Positions 21,519-32,944 of a stretch of 64,000 nucleotides of DNA are shown here, one piece after another; within the stretch, counting starts at the first letter, position 1, and every line of letters starts with the position of its first letter. This stretch comes from Grammothele lineata. Taxonomy: Eukaryota; Basidiomycota; Agaricomycetes; Polyporales; Polyporaceae. The stretch lies in contig NDFF03000089.1 in NCBI GenBank assembly GCA_002150815.3, positions 1-64,000 on the forward strand. The letters are read 5' to 3'. Position numbers and translations under genes: made by a program. The notes beneath the pieces are model-generated. The model did not search any database, was not told the DNA's origin, and saw only the letters and a list, made by a program, of their open reading frames with translations.

Positions 21519-23038
21519 ATGAAGGCTCCGAATATTCCCCAAGAGGTCTTCGACAAAGTCATCGACGACTTCCATGACAATCCTCCCGCACTTATCGCGT
21601 GCTCGCTCGTCAGCCGTGGTTGGATACCGCGTGCTCGTGCACATCTCTTCTCCTCGCTCACATTTGAGATGGACCACCTGGAACCCGATGACGCCTGTCT
21701 CACTGTCAATGTCCGTCCAAAACCGTCTATCATCCGGAATGTGCTGGCTCGTGGCCTTCCAGGTCTACCTGGCCTCAGGCTTCCCCCCGGCTCGCCGGAC
21801 ATCTTGCCACCGGAGACGGACAATAAACCAAACCGTTGGCTTATGTTAAGCCAGCTCATTCGCGCGAACCCACTTCTTCCGGCGTACGCACGCACTCTGA
21901 CGGTCTTATCGAGCGGTGGCCTCATAAGGATACACCCCTGCTGGTCCTTTGCGCCTCCAGAGGATATCGCATCCTCTGAATGCACACTGTCATTCACCTT
22001 CTCGCTATTCTCAAACGTACGTTCCCTCACCGTCCATGGATTCTCAGTCGGAGATATTTCCGACTTGATCCCACCCCTTCGCGCGCTCCCGCGGCTCAAG
22101 AAATTCACTGCCTCCAACCTGACCTTCATGGTTGGTCCCGACATGGACGCACTCGCTTATGCTGGTACCTCCGTCGCGGTGCCAGCCACCACCCCCACGC
22201 GCCCGCAAGGACTATCAGTCGGTGATCTACCAGCTCTCCGCGAGCACAGCTTCTCTCTCGGAGGGATGATACCCATTCCCGCGCGCGAAGAGAAGGCTGC
22301 TGCGGAGCTCGCCTGCGCGTTGAACGAGGTGCACGCTTTGCGCGACCTCCGTGCGCTTGAACTTCACGCCCCATCGCTCTGTGCGGGATGGCTACCCACG
22401 CTCCCCGCAATCGCGGCATCTTTAACGCATATCACAGTCAGCTTTGCTGAAGAGATCACGGATCGGTGGAACCTCACGCTGTCCGTATCGTGCCGTACGC
22501 TCTTCTCTTCCTTCGCACGCACTTCCCAGGGCTTACCCACATTTCCGCTCATGCAGAAAGGTCAATCGAGGACACATACGCCGCTCTTCTCGCGTGCCCC
22601 GCCCTCCGCGTCCTGGGTATCACTTACGATGTGAAGAACACTACCACGCGCCTCAGTCCTGTGGACCTGCACAGCGCGCGATCGTCCCCTTTCTTCCTCC
22701 TCTCCCTCGCTGGCGTCCTCTGCCGCCCGCAAGTCCCATTCCCCCATCTCACGCAGCTTTCCATTGGACTGGACGGTTTGTACAGCTGTCTCTCTGGCAT
22801 GGAAGATGCGTGCGCTGTGCTCGCGCGCGCACTTGCTGCTGAAGGTCGCTACCCCGCGTTCACCTGCGTGCAAGTGCGCGTGGCAGAGCCGAAGCTGATG
22901 TTTGTCGAAATGGGGTTCGTACGCGAGCCGACGCCCGAGGAAAAGGTTGCGGAGCTTCAGCGCGCGTTTGGCGCGTTCCAGACCGCGGGGTTCGAAGTGG
23001 GCGCAGAGGTGCGGAAGACAGGAATTTCGATCATGTGA
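21519..23038 (+). CDS. F-box-like/LRR protein 2
   Basis: Exons 21519-22494 and 22557-23038 (62-nt intron, GTACGC donor, ATGCAG acceptor, phase 1) give 485 residues. The N terminus MKAPNIPQEVFDKVIDDFHD and LIACSLVSRGWIPRARAHLF form an F-box-like motif. It is followed by a disordered-looking proline stretch, then repeated leucine-rich segments such as FSNVRSLTVHGF and LRDLRALELHAPSL, and a charged C-terminal region (REPTPEEKVAELQRAFGAF). Clear paralog of genes 1 and 3 in tandem. Likely role: substrate adaptor for an SCF-type ubiquitin ligase (inferred from the motif only). Single intact copy with all splice signals. Confidence 0.82.
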
Positions 23039-23323
23039 AGGTTATAGCTAGTTGGGGAAGTGCTCGCAGGGTGCGAGCATAGGAGCAGTATTGACGATCA
23101 TGTGTACGTTTTGATTTTCATAAGGTATCCCAGCGTTTCCGCGTTCATTTTGAATGGCCGCCAGGGGAGTGTGATGCGCCCGCTTCGATGGGATGATACG
23201 ATGGCATGTGGTAGATTGCTTGAAAAGCACACTGACTTGATCTTGTACCCCGATACTAAGGCTTCCACATCCTCACGTCCACGATTCTGCTTCACACTTC
23301 GTACTTCTCCGCTACTACCCTCC

Positions 23324-24780
23324 ATGAGCGACCGCATTCCGGAGGAGCTTTTCGCCACAATCATTCAGCATTTACGCGACGATGTGCATGGACTTGCGAT
23401 GTGCGCTCTCGTCTCCCGCAGTTGGACTAAATCCTCCCGCAAGCATCTCTTTAGCAGGCTTCACACCAAGACGAACTCGGAGTTAGTAGATGAAGAGCCC
23501 GTCGACGCGTTCCTCCCGGGCTACATGAAAGCCAAGACTTGGATTGAAGCCGATGAGGACGACAAGGACGAAGATGAGCCGACAAGATGGACAACGCTCG
23601 CCGCTTTACTCCAGCAGAATCCCAGCCTCGGATACCACGTCCGTGAACTTACAGTCGAGAACGAGTTTTACACCCAAGAATCCGACCTGTACAGCGGATG
23701 GTGGGAGCGTGGTGACGAGGACAGCCAACCGACCTTCCACTTCACATTGTTCCCCAACGTCCGTTCGCTATCGCTCGTCGGACTCCGCGGGGGAGATTTT
23801 CTTGAAGTCTTGGGGCCCCTTCACGTATTCCCTCGCCTCGAAGCGTTCCACGTCAGACGTGCGTCAGCCCTTTTCGACACTTCCGATGGCGCCGCAGATA
23901 GCAGGCTGCATGGACCCATAGAAGACTGGACAGAAGCGCCTCTACCTCATCTGAAGAGGTTCAGCATCGAGGCGGCACACGCGCGAAGCGTCAGTGACGA
24001 AACGCACGTAGCCTCCATGGCAGGAGAGTTCCGTCAAGCGGGTCGCCTGAGCGGCCTAACTTCGATTGAGCTTCTTGGTCCCGAACCGACCATTGGATGG
24101 CTCCCCGCCTTGCCGATGTCTCCCAACCTCACCCACTTGACCGTCACGTTCGGCGAGAAGCCTCCAATGGACGCAACCACGCCCGTCGAAACTTGGCGTA
24201 CGCTTTCGATCTCCCCTGTTCTTGTTTATCCGCTCCTAACACTTCTGAAAATATAGGCAGGGACACCATCACGCGGACATACGCAGCAGTCATCGCATGC
24301 GCCAACCTGCGCTCCCTCTGCATCACCTACATCTCAGTCGATCCCCAGGCGTCTTCGCTCCAACGCCCAGAGACAGTTCACCAGGGCGCCATCACGCCCT
24401 TCTTTCTGTCCGCGCTCGCAGACCTTCTGGCCAGCGAGACGGAAGCGCGCCCTCTTCCCCTGCTCGAGGAACTCACCCTGTGCCTCGTCGGACTCTACGG
24501 AGGGTTCAGCGGCTGCGAAGACGCGCTGTCCGAGCTCGCCCAAGTGTTCACCGCCCCGGACACAAAGGCTGGAACGAGACGGTTCCCGGCGTTCGGCCGA
24601 GTCAACGTCCGCGTCGAAGAGCCCGTCGAGTGGCCGCAGCCGTGGCGCCCTGAAGCCGCCGAGCTGAACATGGATAGCACGCCTGTGGAAGACAAGATAC
24701 GGGAGATTAGGGAGGTGTTCAGCGTGTTCGAGCGTGCTGAGGTTGTAATAGATGTGAGCGTGACGAAAACGGAACGGTAG
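23324..24780 (+). CDS. F-box-like/LRR protein 3
   Basis: Exons 23324-24197 and 24257-24780 (59-nt phase-1 intron with a CTAAC branch site and ATATAG acceptor) give 465 residues. It starts MSDRIPEELFATIIQHLRDD, followed by LAMCALVSRSWTKSSRKHLF, a typical fungal F-box-like N terminus. An acidic stretch (EADEDDKDEDEPTRWTTL) and leucine-rich repeats follow (FPNVRSLSLVGLRGGDFLEV, LSGLTSIELLGPEPTIGWLP). The C-terminal region matches genes 1 and 2 in layout (DKIREIREVFSVFERAEV). More diverged than gene 2, so an older duplicate. An in-frame AUG at 23060 is too far upstream to be favoured. Confidence 0.8.
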
Positions 24781-25331
24781 ACTCGGGGTGTACGTACTCT
24801 GCTGTTGTTGCTTGAGCTCCTCAGTGCTGGGTTCTTGGGACTGAGGAGGGCGCCGCTAGAACGAATTGACTGACGCACTATGGGCGGGGTAGCGAAGGAT
24901 CCATCGGCGGCCGTGGATGTCGCTTCTAGAAGGGTAAGCTATGAGGTTGACACTTCGAGTATCCTGCGCGGTAGTTAGACATGTACGGTTGGAACGAATC
25001 GTGCTACGCTGGCATCCTTCCATGAGCCAATGTGCAGGAGGCGCACGGTCCTCCCTTGACACGAGGAGCGACTTGACGTCTTGGAGGGGCTTCGTCAAGC
25101 GCTTGAATCAATCGCGATGGACCACGGTCAGCCGAGGGTGGTATCCCGGTCGGTACGGGGTGGCACGTTCCTCTTTAAGGGAAGGATTTGGGTACTGGGA
25201 AGTCCTATTCACTCGTGCAAAATGTTGCGAACGGAACGAGGATATCTTTACCGCGCAAGCTCACGTCTTCACTTATTCGTACAAATCTTCAACACTGCAG
25301 TGCGTGTACCTACTCCGCTTCACAGCGCCGT
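24781..25331. other. Intergenic region between convergent genes
   Basis: About 550 bases between the stop codons of F-box-like gene 3 (plus) and the formamidase (minus). It should contain both 3' UTRs. No open frame or repeat worth naming. Confidence 0.5.
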
Positions 25332-26927
25332 CTACGCCTTCGTAAAGATCGACTTGGGCATCATCATCCCAATCTACGAAGTGACATCATAGTAAGTACG
25401 ACCGTGTGTGTCCGCTCCGGGGCATGCATACGTACCACGTAGTTCGGCATGTCGACCTTTCAATAGCAGCACACCACGAATATCAGCGTTCCGACTCTCA
25501 CGCTACCAAGGGCACAATGAGGGACTTACGACTTCATGCATGCGCAAGTCCCCGGCAACACTGCAGAGCATGTACGCCTCGACGGCCGTGAGAGCATGCT
25601 CGGCTTGAAGGAAGGCAATCATGTGCCGGACGGCGGAGCGCGTCGCTTCGCGGATGTCTGTTGGGGACGGCTGTCAGTTCGATTACGATAGGGAGAGTGT
25701 CGGTGACGGGGGCCGCGCGAGGGCACGCAACGGGATAGACGAATGGATGAGCTCGGGGAAACGGCCACGGATGCGCTTGCGATCGTTCATCTACTCCAAC
25801 ACGCCGCGCGTCCGTACTCATCCCCCGGTTTCTCCACCCCTTCGCCATGTCCCATAGTCCATTAGACGAAGTAAGATTACTCACCCGCGTCGACTCCGGT
25901 CGTACAATAAAACTCCTCGTCGCTCGCGTGCGGCGAACGCGTAGCAAAGTGTGGCGTCTTGACGTACGGCTTATCCTTGACAACAGTCAGGCGGACGCTG
26001 ACCTTCATCGGGGTCTCGATAGCAGTTCCTGCATAGAAGGCGACACGCGTAAGGGGAGGGAGGGGCGGGCAAACGTTAGAAGCAGAACTTACCGCAGACC
26101 TCTGACGAAGGGATTGCGTGCATGAACGACGTCAGAAGAGGGGAAACCCGCAAAATGTAGAGACGTACCGCCATCGCCTTGAGCAGCGTGCCCGTCCTAA
26201 ATGCAGACATCCTTGATGAGGGGAATTGGGAGAAAGTGATGAAAAAGAACGGCGCACCCCGATTGAGAACAACGCCCCCTCCACCTCGATAGGCAAGAAA
26301 AGCGTCGACCCGGCGGATAGATGCCTCGTATCCACGTTCCCGCCTGTTGCGTACGGCGGAATTGTCGAGTGCGCCCCTTCCTTCCCCGGGGCGACGCCCA
26401 TCTCGCCCGCAAACGGCCTGAGCGGTATCTTGATCCCCTTCTCCTCGTCGAACCATGCGTGCCCGTACCCATCCTCCTTCCCCTCCGTCCGGTTCAACGT
26501 CCAGATCTTGAGCGCGGGTTCGGGAAACTCGTCCGCGAGGAGCCCGAAACCGGGGATGAGCGCCGACCAGCCCCATTCGGCCGTTTGGACGTCGAGCACG
26601 TCGACGCGGAGGGTGTCGCCTGGAATAGCCCCAGAGATGTGCACCGGGCCGTTGACTTGATCGAGCTGGGCGAAAACGAGGGAGGCGAGGGAGGCGGTCG
26701 TTGAGGCGGCGGTAATCTGGCCGTTGGAGGCGTCGAGGCAGTCGAAGGTGATGGTGTCGCCGGAGGCAACATGGATAACGGGCGGGATACTATGTAGAAA
26801 AGTAGGTCAGTAGCGGTCACGATCCTGGTAAGGGCGGGCGGAAGCTTGGGCCCGGAGCGAGAGTCGAGACGCACCTGTTATCCCAAGCAAGGTGGCACTG
26901 AGCCCGCTTCACTGCGTGGATGGACAT
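25332..26927 (-). CDS. Formamidase/acetamidase family protein (FmdA/AmdA)
   Basis: Eight exons on the minus strand: 26875-26927, 26258-26789, 26169-26196, 26093-26101, 25885-26028, 25530-25657, 25436-25456 and 25332-25373. They join in frame to 318 residues, the usual size for fungal members. Landmarks are HLAWDNSIPP, SGDTITFDC, GPVHISGAIPGD, SGDT-like ligand region, GYGHAWFDEEKG, STLFLPIEVEGALFSIGDGH followed by AAQGDGEVCGTAIETPM, and the C-terminal VGMMMPKS-type ending (here IGMMMPKSIF). The enzyme hydrolyses formamide or short amides to acid and ammonia in the cytosol, for nitrogen use and cyanide detoxification via formamide. Exon 4 is only 9 nt and exon 7 only 21 nt; both are needed to restore family-conserved residues. 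One intron (25658-25884) is 227 nt, the others 61-85 nt. Confidence 0.9.
26093..26101 (-). other. 9-nt microexon of the formamidase gene
   Basis: The minus-strand exon AGGTCTGCG is flanked by CAG upstream and GTAAGT downstream. It supplies the residues E-V-C of the conserved GDGEVCGTAIE segment. Skipping it keeps the frame but removes three conserved residues. Confidence 0.8.
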
Positions 26928-27616
26928 CGCAGCAGTCGTAGAGCGTCACGGTAGATGAGAAAGTGGCGATTAAGATAAGGACGAGAGTAGCCCATGGAGA
27001 TAAGTGTGGATGTCGACGGTGGGAGCAGCGCCGACCAGCCTGAGAGCCGTCCTAGGCTCACCAGACAACGCGTGACGTCACGCGTCCTCCGCCTGTCGCG
27101 TGACAATCGCGACGTGGTGTCCCTTCGCGCGACAACTACGTTCAGCTCCTGTATGAGTGGACGCTCGATTCTGCATCGAGGGCTGTGGAAGATTGGGAAC
27201 ATAAAGGAGATGTCTTGAGTGAGGATGGGGCGCGTACTTCAAAATTTTGAGCCGACGAGTTGTCAGTGGCGAGCTCAGGTTGTCTTCAACAAGCTTCGTG
27301 CCTCATTCGCTCAAGCCTCATACAGCCTCATACAGTGGAAGTTTGCGAGCAAATCACGCCACCAGCAGAGCTCATGGATAACCGCCAACAAAACGTGCGA
27401 CCGTAACACTCGATCACGATATTAGTATTGCGTACCGTACAATCAAACATCCAGGTTCTCCGCAAGTCCGTCGAAAACCGTCTGAATACATTGGAGTCGC
27501 ACCCAATATCATCTAAGCCACATAAAGCCACTGCGTTCGTGGCACTGCGTCCTGAGAAGCGATATTCAAGTGCGCCTTAGCATCAGCGACTGTCATGGGC
27601 GAGTCACTGATTTCCC
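26928..27616. other. Intergenic region
   Basis: Holds the formamidase promoter and the 3' end of the Kre9-like gene. A short imperfect tandem of TCATACAGCC lies near 27320-27340. No gene supported. Confidence 0.5.
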
Positions 27617-28169
27617 TTATTGGCGGATAGTAAACAGCGCGCTCATCGAGCTGGAGTCGTTGAGTGTCACTGGTCAATCGTCGTCAGCACACAAAGTCAT
27701 TAGAGAAGTACACAAAAGCACAACTTACAAACAATCTGGTAGTCGTCGAAATCCTTGAGCCATGGGACCGTGACGAGGACGGTGCCGTTGTTGCCGAGAG
27801 GGTCAATCGCCTCGGCGAGGATGACTGTGCGAGCAGAGTTCAGTCGATATCACCATCACGTCGACAGGCATGTTAACTTACGAGGAGTAACAATTCCGCC
27901 CTGCGCAAGCCCGACCTCGGCGTAGCGATAGGTATCCGCAGGAGCGTTCGAGATGTCCCTAACGGGAATTATTCCTTGTCAGCGCGCCTCGCCACTTTCG
28001 AAGAAGACGGGATTAAGACTCACCACTGGATAGAGCGGCTCTGTCCGCGAGTCCACACGTCACCAGCTGCAGGCGTGGTGATGGGGGGAACATAGCCGCG
28101 CTTGATTACGGACGCGCTGGTGAAAGCAGCCACGAAGAGGGGCGTGAAGAGGGACGTGAACGAGACCAT
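27617..28169 (-). CDS. Small secreted Kre9/Knh1-like protein
   Basis: Exons 28024-28169, 27882-27958, 27729-27824 and 27617-27669 (introns of 65, 57 and 59 nt) give 123 residues. The N terminus MVSFTSLFTPLFVAAFTSAS is a signal peptide. The mature part, ITTPAAGDVWTRGQSRSIQW followed by a short beta-rich domain ending DDYQIVLTLNDSSSMSALFTI, matches the Kre9/Knh1-type N-terminal domain (Ser-Thr-GPI-anchored membrane family), extracellular proteins linked to cell-wall beta-glucan. There is no Ser/Thr-rich tail or GPI signal, so it is a short soluble member. One sequon (NDS) is visible. Splice sites are all canonical. Confidence 0.78.
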
Positions 28170-29040
28170 GGCGAAAGGAAAACGCGTGGATGGGTGGGTG
28201 GAAGGGATATAACGTGAGAGGGGAGTGGAAGAACACTGAAGACCGGCGTACCTTCAAAGTCTCACTCTTTATACGCGATGTCCACTGCACTCGCAGCCAC
28301 CTGGGCTCGGCTCTCCGAAGGCACTGAATTGACGGCCATACCAGAGCAGTGAACATGTTTGAGACAGGAAATGATGCGGCGATGGGGGCCCGTGAACGGC
28401 AGCCTGGTCGAGCTACGGCTCCGAGTGATCTGGACGCTGTTAACGGCCGAAGTGAGTTCGGGTCTCGGATGTGTCGTTGGCGTCTGAGGTGTTCGTGTTG
28501 CGACGAAAGACGTGAGTTCGCAGTCAGACAGTGTGTGGACCTGATACCGAAGCCATTGTATGGCGAAACGAGAGAGAAAGACGGGAGCCACAAAACAATC
28601 GCGGCGCGGAGGACGCTGATGTTTGATCGGCACGTGACTTTGGACTTGGCGCATCGCGCACGGTGTCGATCCTCCGCTTCCTTCCCTCCCGCTGCCATCC
28701 TGTCCTTTTGCTGGTGTCGCATCGAAGTCAGGTACGCGCGTCTCATTTAATGATGTGTGATATTCGGCACATCCTGAGATCGAGCATACTTACAACAGAC
28801 CATCATCGGACTCCGAGTCGGACGGACATTCCCACTCCCAGTCTCTGATCGGGCGAGGACTCGTAATGGCCGCAACGAATTGGCATGGCTATCTGAGACA
28901 CAGAACGACTCGCTCCCATCATCATGCTTTTGCATAACGCTCTTCAGAAGATAAGTGCATCCATCATATGAATCCGATTGAGATCGTTTCCATCTACCAG
29001 GTTCCACGTCGAAATGTCAGATCTAACGCTCCCCTCTAGA
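28170..29040. other. Intergenic region upstream of the Kre9-like gene
   Basis: About 870 bases that must include the promoter of the minus-strand secreted-protein gene. Open stretches on both strands here show no protein-like character or splice continuation. Confidence 0.45.
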
Positions 29041-29063
29041 CATGAAAAGAAAGCCCCTCACCC

Positions 29064-29264
29064 ATGCTGCCGCTCAATATTCTCTTGACCGGTTTCGATC
29101 ACTATCTAGCCTCAGAAGATTATTCAATGATTCTCGTGTGCGCTCTCACCTCCCGTTCGTTGACTCGATACGTCCAAGTGCCAGTGCTCCGACGCTACCA
29201 CAGAATGGTTTTCCGCACCCGCGCCGCATTCTCACAATCTGGTCCTACCTTTGGCGAGCTCTAG
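29064..29264 (+). pseudogene. F-box-like relic
   Basis: A 66-codon frame, MLPLNILLTGFDHYLASEDY continuing MILVCALTSRSLTRYVQVPV, resembles the N-terminal F-box of fungal F-box proteins (LPxxIL...F.HL...D...L..C.L.SRSL). It ends in a stop after that motif, and the following bases carry further stops in all useful frames. I read it as the decayed 5' end of an F-box gene whose 3' part is gone. It could also be the first exon of a gene I cannot extend. Confidence 0.4.
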
Positions 29265-29469
29265 AAAGACCTTTTTTTGCTCTACGACCGGCAATAACAG
29301 CCCGTTTGTTCGGCTTGCAGGGAATACGATACTCCCTTGGGCGCGTTCACGAGGCTGAAGATTCTCAGGTTCGGTTCAGTTAAGATCAGAGATCTACTAA
29401 AAGTTTGGTACAGGACATACTCGCGCAAACACCCACTGTCGACCTCATTTTACATCATGGTAGGAACGT

Positions 29470-30369
29470 CTACAAAGATTCAATCTTTCCCGGCCAGAAC
29501 GACTTCATCCCCGCCGCCTTCTCCTTGTTGTACCACGGCGTGTCGTGCGCGAGGAGGACTCTCACCCGCGGCATCGTGGTGAGTTCCCTAATTCTCCTCA
29601 TATGATCGCGCGACTTCTCCTCGTCCAGATGCATACATCCGAACGCCGGGTGATGCCCGATCCCCACCTCCCCCGTCACGAGGCGCCAGTCGTGCGCACT
29701 GTCGCCCGCGAGGTAAAGCCACGCCCCGTCCGCGGACGTACGCACGAGGAGGTTGATGTGGCCCGGCAGGTGTCCCGAAGCATCGACGATGTATGCGCTT
29801 CCGTCACCGAAGAGATCGTGCGCGTGCGGGAACGGTCCCACTGCCGTCCATGACGCGGGGTCCTGTTCGGGGGTAGAGAGGTAGCGAGTACGGGTAGGTG
29901 GGAGGTTCGCCGCTGTGAACACGTATTTGTTGTTTGTCATGCCGAGCGCGGCGACAACCGGAGCTGCGTCGCCGCCGAGTACGAACGTCGCGTTGGGGAA
30001 GACAGTCGCGTCCCCGGTGTGGTCGAAGTGGAGATGCGAGATGATGACCTGCGAGACGGACGCGGGGTCGAGCCCTCCCTTGGAGAGCGCGTCCCCGACG
30101 TCCTTGCCCTCGATCTCGACGCTCGTCTTCTTGCAGTACGAACGGAGATCGGCCGGGAACTGGTCGATATCGGGTCGGATGCCGAGGTCAAACATGACAT
30201 TAGCGCCTGTTGCTGAGTGGCGGAGCAAGAAAGAGAGCACCGCCAGCTGTGCGCGGTCGGTGGACTGTGCGGAGTCGATGAGGAGCTGAAAGGGCATGTC
30301 GATCCGACCCGCGTCGATTGCGGAGACGTCGAAGTAGGCCTGATTCGGGGCAGGTGGAGGAAGGCTCAT
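29470..30369 (-). CDS. Metallo-beta-lactamase-fold hydrolase (lactonase-like)
   Basis: An intronless 299-residue protein with the MBL metal-binding set: SHLHFDHTGD at 111-120 (His112, His114, Asp116, His117), GHLPGH with His204, AGDSAHD with Asp223, and a C-terminal LLAHDTPW histidine near 277. This is the pattern of the N-acyl-homoserine-lactonase/ZHD-like branch, cytosolic zinc enzymes that open lactones and related esters. No signal peptide. The substrate cannot be told from sequence; fungal members may detoxify lactones from bacteria or other fungi. All ligands are intact. Confidence 0.87.
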   Translation of the reverse strand: MSLPPPAPNQAYFDVSAIDAGRIDMPFQLLIDSAQSTDRAQLAVLSFLLRHSATGANVMFDLGIRPDIDQFPADLRSYCKKTSVEIEGKDVGDALSKGGLDPASVSQVIISHLHFDHTGDATVFPNATFVLGGDAAPVVAALGMTNNKYVFTAANLPPTRTRYLSTPEQDPASWTAVGPFPHAHDLFGDGSAYIVDASGHLPGHINLLVRTSADGAWLYLAGDSAHDWRLVTGEVGIGHHPAFGCMHLDEEKSRDHMRRIRELTTMPRVRVLLAHDTPWYNKEKAAGMKSFWPGKIESL

Positions 30370-31262
30370 TGCGGTTGTCTATATCGCCGTTCAACGAGTC
30401 AAAGTTGGGCCTCTCGATGCCGAATTGGGAGCCCATGTGGAACTGCTACTCACCTACTGTCTGCCAGCTTTTGAAACCAAGAGGGATTGTGACGCCAGTG
30501 AGCTATCGCGCGGATTCGAGTCTAGAGGAGAAACTCCAGGACAAAGCAACATTTATACCGTACACAGACTGTACCCACGGGGACGAAGCGGTCACTGCGT
30601 GAAGAGAATGAACCGTAAACTGCTTTCAAATTTGATGGCGGCGGTAGTGAATCATCCGGAGGGGTGGTGGGTAAACCCACATCTGACTGAGTGGGTCGGG
30701 CGTAGGCTGATTAATACATACTCACCCGAGGCTTCTGTTGCGAGTGGAGGAGAATGGTGTTACATAGTCGGTACCTTGTCTCCTGATGCGAAAACGAAGG
30801 TAAACGTGATAAATTTCCTCCGAGATATACTTGTAAGTGGGTAGTCGTATCAGTACTCGTTGGGCGAGTCGGTTTCGCTAGTGAACGCGCCCCGGTGGCA
30901 CCAAGCGAGGATCCCAACGTGCGGAAAATGCCCGTACTTCAGCCGAAGACGTACACGCGTGCTGAGATGTATGAACGAGTAGAGAAGAACCGACGGGCAT
31001 ATCGTGCCGATGACTCGATGAATGAAAGGAAGGATTCGTCTCGGCGCGAGATCGTCTGAGGGTGCGAATGGAGGGCACAAGATCTGACGTAGAGCGGATT
31101 GAGAAAACATTAGATCTGAGGACTCTTCTCGACGCCAGCCATGTGCGCAGCAGGCGGACACACGATATTCTGTGGCAATTACTGGAACCAACAGCGCGAG
31201 TGTTGGAATCCGGGGTATGTGTACTTTCACTGACTATGGTGACTGGAGATTATATACGAGAA
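30370..31262. other. Intergenic region
   Basis: About 890 bases between the MBL hydrolase start and the 3' end of F-box-like gene 4. The right half is lower in GC. No supported gene. Confidence 0.5.
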
Positions 31263-32688
31263 TTAAACATACCCAATACCCACCGAGACGGTTCCCGTCA
31301 TGCTGTCTCGCAGAGTGGAGAGCGCATCCTCGATCATATGCACGTATGCATCCCACTTCTCCTGTTCTGTTTCTTCTTCAGACGTGATTTCGGGAGCGAC
31401 TGTGATCGATGAACGGGATGGGTCGGAAGATGTCTCGATAATGACGGAGGCACGGGACAGGTGAGGATATGTCTGAGGCTCCAATGCATGCGCGAGCGCG
31501 TCGAAAGCATCGCGTTCCGATCGTCCACGGAGCAAATCCGGAGCTGCGGCCGAACATAGCACCAACTGGAACGATTCCAGGTGCGGAAAAGGGGGGAAGC
31601 CGGCCATCGCAGACTGCTTTGAAGAAGAGGTAAGGAATGCTGCGAGAGACAAGATAACGTTATGTGTTTCCACGGCGAAAGGTAGAGACCGGATTCTCTC
31701 CGGATGGTATCGGAGCGACAGCTCGCGGAGGGCAGTGAACGGCTCGAGGTTGGCGAAATAACTCCCGGGGTCTGCATTCAAGAAAATGCGGCGATGAATA
31801 TCCGCGTCCCGGCCAGATCGGAGGGTCCGACACACCTTCTTCGAAAAGTTCAAGATTCGATCCCAGCCCGTGCGTCACGTCGAGGGACGTAAGGGAATGC
31901 CCGCATGTCAAGCCCAGGACGTCGATCCAGTTCTGGGACGCCCAGACCTGCGTTGAATGGAGCGAGGCGAATTCGAGCGCCGCTCGCGGCACGCACCCTG
32001 GCGGCGACTGCGGTACGAAAACGCGCATGAGTGAGGAGTACGACCACTCGAGAGGTGTGTCCGCTGCGTATAAGCGCAAAGTCTTGAGTCGCTCGCGGAA
32101 CGCCGTGGCAGCGGATGGCGTGGGACGTGCATCCGGAACCAGTCGGGTCGAACCCGTGGTATCGGAGTAAGTGCGTCCAATGGAGATGAGCGAGAGGGAG
32201 GTGAGCGCGGGGATAGCGCACAGGGTCCTGGTGAAGCGCTCTGAGAGCTCTATCTGGACATGAGAAATAGAGAGCGCGCTGAGATTCGAGAAGTGGCTGA
32301 GATCGAGGAGGGTGGGGAACTTGGGTGCGGGAGGAGCATAGTCTGGATCGGAGTCGGAATGGGTGTGGTCGGTGCTGCGACCTGGATCCGATGTCGGAGA
32401 AGGCGAGCAGCCTCCGTAGATAGACAAAGATCGTAACAAGGGGGCAAAGTGCGACTTGGGCACAAAGATGCGCAAAAAGTCCTGAAGTTCAGTGTATGGC
32501 TTGGCGGAGTCAAGGAGGGGAATAGAGACATGAGCCAGGTGGAAGCGGGCGCATGGGGCAAGCGGAGAGGAAGACCCGGCTTGGACGCACGCAACTAGAG
32601 CGCGCCAGTCGTCGTGCAAGAAATCGACTATACGATCTACGAGTTCCGGCGGGAGCGCCACTGTGGTGGAGCGGTTTTCTGAACTCAT
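31263..32688 (-). CDS. F-box-like protein 4
   Basis: Exons 31836-32688 and 31263-31771 (64-nt phase-1 intron, GTGTGT donor, ATGCAG acceptor) give 453 residues. The F-box-like N terminus is TTVALPPELVDRIVDFLHDD with WRALVACVQAGSS. It is followed by leucine-rich segments (HFSNLSALSISHVQIEL, LCAIPALTSLSLISIGR) and a second half that resumes after the intron with NLEPFTALRELSLRYHPE. It belongs to a subfamily with gene 5, distinct from genes 1-3. Reading through the intron produces a frameshift, so splicing is required. Function inferred as a ubiquitin-ligase adaptor. Confidence 0.8.
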
Positions 32689-32944
32689 GGTAAGCTGGAG
32701 GTTGGAGCGCGGTGAGCTGACACTGCACGAACTGCGTTTAGGGGCTTATACATAAGTGCGGGGGCGGTGCTTCAACTTAAATTTCTCACCAGTGACTCAA
32801 CACAGCTTCTGTTGATATAGTCAGAAGACCACTCACAGACCGGCATCGCGCAGATGCGACACCACATTGATGATCCCATTGCCGTGACGCCTGCCCGTCA
32901 AATGTATAAACGAGCTGCAGGGCGCGAACACGACTACACAGGAA

